Part shown: in pieces, positions 62,303 through 64,000 of the stretch
How the letters are laid out: every line of letters starts with the position of its first letter
How positions within the stretch are numbered: position 1 is the stretch's first letter
Assembly (NCBI GenBank): GCA_051251595.1
Contig: JBPOFA010000001.1
Coordinates: forward strand, 248,001-312,000
Length of the DNA stretch: 64,000 nt
DNA from: NORP110 sp051251595
Lineage (GTDB): Bacteria; Pseudomonadota; Alphaproteobacteria; Rhodobacterales; Rhodobacteraceae
Reading direction: 5' to 3'
Position numbers and translations under genes: made by a program
The notes under the pieces: generated by a model
Told to the model about the DNA's origin: nothing
The model's database searches: none
The model's input: the letters and a program-made list of their open reading frames with translations, nothing else

Positions 62303-64000
62303 GTGTCCCTGATGCTTATCGCGCTTTTGCCGTTTCTAGGTGCGGTGTTGCCGCCACTTCTAATTCGCGCAGGACGCAATGCCGCTGCTTGGTCGGCAGG
62401 TGGGACAACTTTGTTAGCCTTGGTCGGGTTGATGACGAACGCGCCAGCAGTCATGCGCGGTGAGGTCGTCACCGCCCGGCTTGACTGGGTGCCAGCCTTG
62501 GGGCTGAACGCGAATTTCTTTTTGGACGGGCTTGGTTTTTTGTTCGCAGGGTTGATCCTGGGGATCGGCCTTTTGATCATCCTTTATGCGCGGTTTTACC
62601 TGTCGCGCAACGATCCCATGGGGCAGTTCTATTCTTATTTGCTGATGTTCCAGGGCGCCATGGTCGGCATCGTGCTGTCCGACAACATCCTGCTTTTGCT
62701 GGTGTTTTGGGAACTGACTTCGCTGTCGTCGTTCTTGCTGATCGGATATTGGAAACACCTGCCCGCAGGGCGGCAGGGCGCGCGCATGGCCCTGACCGTA
62801 ACCGGCATGGGCGGCCTGGCAATGATCGGTGGATTGCTGATCCTCGGTCAGATCGCTGGCAGCTATGACCTAAGCGTTATCCTGACACAAAAAGAGGCCA
62901 TTCAGGCGTCACCATACTATATCGTTGCCTTGGTGCTGATCTTGATTGGGGCCTTTACCAAATCTGCGCAGTTCCCGTTTCACTTTTGGTTGCCACATGC
63001 CATGGCCGCGCCGACGCCCGTTTCGGCCTATCTGCACTCTGCCACTATGGTAAAAGCCGGGCTGTTCTTGATGGCGCGGCTTTGGCCTGTGCTGTCGGGG
63101 ACAGAAGCGTGGTTTTACATCGTCGCGACAACCGGGCTGATCACAATGGTTTTGGGCGCTGTCATTGCGCTGTTCAAAGACGATTTGAAGGCGCTCTTAG
63201 CCTTTTCAACGGTCTCGCATTTGGGGCTGATCACGATGCTGCTGGGCTTTGGCACAAAGCTGGCGGCCGTCATTGCGGTTTTTCACATCATCAATCACGC
63301 GACCTTTAAGGCGGCTTTGTTTATGACGGCCGGTATCGTCGATCACGAAACCCACACCCGCGACATCAAACGCCTTGGCGGATTGCGCAAGCTGATGCCT
63401 ATGACATTCGGTCTTGTTACGCTTGCCAGCCTGTCCATGGCCGGCATCCCGCCACTGAACGGGTTCTTGTCCAAGGAAATGATGTTAGAGGAAACCACCC
63501 ATACCATCTGGGCGAATTCCCATTATCTGGTTCCCGGACTGGCGCTCTTGGGTGCGCTGTTTTCTGCAGCCTATTCGTTCCGCTTGATCGCTCATGTATT
63601 TTTCGGGCCCGTGCGCGATGACTACCCCGCGCAACCCCATGACCCCGGCGTCGGGCTTTTGATTTCCCCGGCCATTCTGGTGACGTTGGTTGTGCTGATC
63701 GGGCTATTTTCACAAGCGATTGTGGGACCGTTGGTCGCCATCGCCTCGCAGGCTGTCATTGGCGATCAAGAGCTGCCCTATTACTCTTTGAAACTATGGC
63801 ATGGCTTCACCCCGGCCCTTTACATGTCGGGCGTCGCGATTGCGGGCGGGCTGTTTTTGCTGTGGCGTCACGGAAGCCTGGAACGGTTTTGGAATTCTCT
63901 TCCCAGACCAGAGGCCAAGACAATTTTCGATGCAATCATCAACGCCGCAACCCGGGCAGGCGATCGGATCACCGCCACATTGCACGATGGCTCGCTTAGC
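62303..64000 (+). CDS. mrpA: Na+/H+ antiporter subunit A (MrpA/MnhA), 5' part
   Basis: Large membrane subunit of the Mrp cation/proton antiporter, open to the window end (566 codons, no stop reached). It starts with GTG at 62303 behind GAGGAG at 8 bp: MSLMLIALLPFLGAVLPPLL. Complex I NuoL-like features include VFWELTSLSSFLLIGYW and the proton-channel segment SAQFPFHFWLPHAMAAPTPVSAYLHSATMVKAGLF, with Glu and Lys residues in place. Mrp subunits B–G would follow outside the window. A role in Na+ and pH homeostasis suits a marine bacterium. Confidence 0.92.
   Translation, partial: MSLMLIALLPFLGAVLPPLLIRAGRNAAAWSAGGTTLLALVGLMTNAPAVMRGEVVTARLDWVPALGLNANFFLDGLGFLFAGLILGIGLLIILYARFYLSRNDPMGQFYSYLLMFQGAMVGIVLSDNILLLLVFWELTSLSSFLLIGYWKHLPAGRQGARMALTVTGMGGLAMIGGLLILGQIAGSYDLSVILTQKEAIQASPYYIVALVLILIGAFTKSAQFPFHFWLPHAMAAPTPVSAYLHSATMVKAGLFLMARLWPVLSGTEAWFYIVATTGLITMVLGAVIALFKDDLKALLAFSTVSHLGLITMLLGFGTKLAAVIAVFHIINHATFKAALFMTAGIVDHETHTRDIKRLGGLRKLMPMTFGLVTLASLSMAGIPPLNGFLSKEMMLEETTHTIWANSHYLVPGLALLGALFSAAYSFRLIAHVFFGPVRDDYPAQPHDPGVGLLISPAILVTLVVLIGLFSQAIVGPLVAIASQAVIGDQELPYYSLKLWHGFTPALYMSGVAIAGGLFLLWRHGSLERFWNSLPRPEAKTIFDAIINAATRAGDRITATLHDGSLS

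Noticed and set aside
1..64000. CRISPR arrays, tRNA or rRNA genes, insertion sequences
   Set aside because: No regularly spaced repeats, no tRNA cloverleaf, no rRNA-like stretch and no transposase were noticed in reading.

Overview
The window looks like chromosomal DNA of a marine alphaproteobacterium of the order Rhodobacterales (Roseobacter group). The basis is the replication block ubiB/ubiE–mutM–enoyl-CoA hydratase–rpsT–dnaA–dnaN–recF–gyrB, flagellar genes with the alphaproteobacterial regulators FlaF and FlbT and a MotE-type protein, a soluble NAD-linked formate dehydrogenase, and a gene pair resembling the head-spike genes of Rhodobacter gene transfer agents. I saw no rRNA, tRNA, CRISPR array, transposase or integrase. 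GC looks moderate and fairly even by eye.

Layout. (1) 36–13,420, housekeeping: gyrB, a LysE exporter, a VOC protein, recF, dnaN, dnaA and rpsT on the minus strand, then an enoyl-CoA hydratase and mutM (minus), ubiE-ubiB (plus), and an APH-type kinase whose 3' end overlaps ubiB antisense. About 640 bp without a convincing gene lie upstream of dnaA. (2) 13,520–44,791, one uninterrupted flagellar island of about 31 kb: fliK-flgD (minus); flgJ-like, flgN-like, fliC, flaF, flbT and a DUF1217-type gene (plus); fliI (minus); flgB-flgC-fliE-fliQ-flgF-flgG-flgA-flgH-fliL-like (plus); a long minus-strand run fliL, small membrane protein, motE, motA, motK-like, sltF-like, flhA, fliR, flhB, fliJ-like; fliF-fliH-fliN-fliP (plus); and motB, flgE-flgK-flgL-flgI (minus). 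(3) 44,856–51,046: a GMC oxidoreductase and a two-gene formate dehydrogenase with FdsG and FdsB fused. (4) 51,279–64,000, accessory genes: CAP protein, UDP-sugar epimerase, GTA head-spike pair ghsA/ghsB, PPP-type phosphatase, small K+ channel, phytanoyl-CoA dioxygenase relative, RND efflux pair, TspO, and the 5' part of an Mrp antiporter subunit A cut by the window end.

How it fits together. The island encodes most of one flagellum: the export gate (FlhA, FlhB, FliP, FliQ, FliR), its ATPase (FliI, FliH, a FliJ candidate), MS ring, rod, L and P rings, hook, junctions, filament, stators and stator accessories. The rotor genes fliG and fliM, plus fliO, fliD, fliS and all chemotaxis genes, are not in the window. 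Several flagellar promoter regions carry near-matches to the CtrA site TTAA-N7-TTAA, which fits a CtrA-controlled (Fla2-like) flagellum, while the flagellin leader has a sigma-54-like GG-N10-GC element. The most notable accessory item is the orphan head-spike pair, which suggests the genome encodes a gene transfer agent elsewhere.
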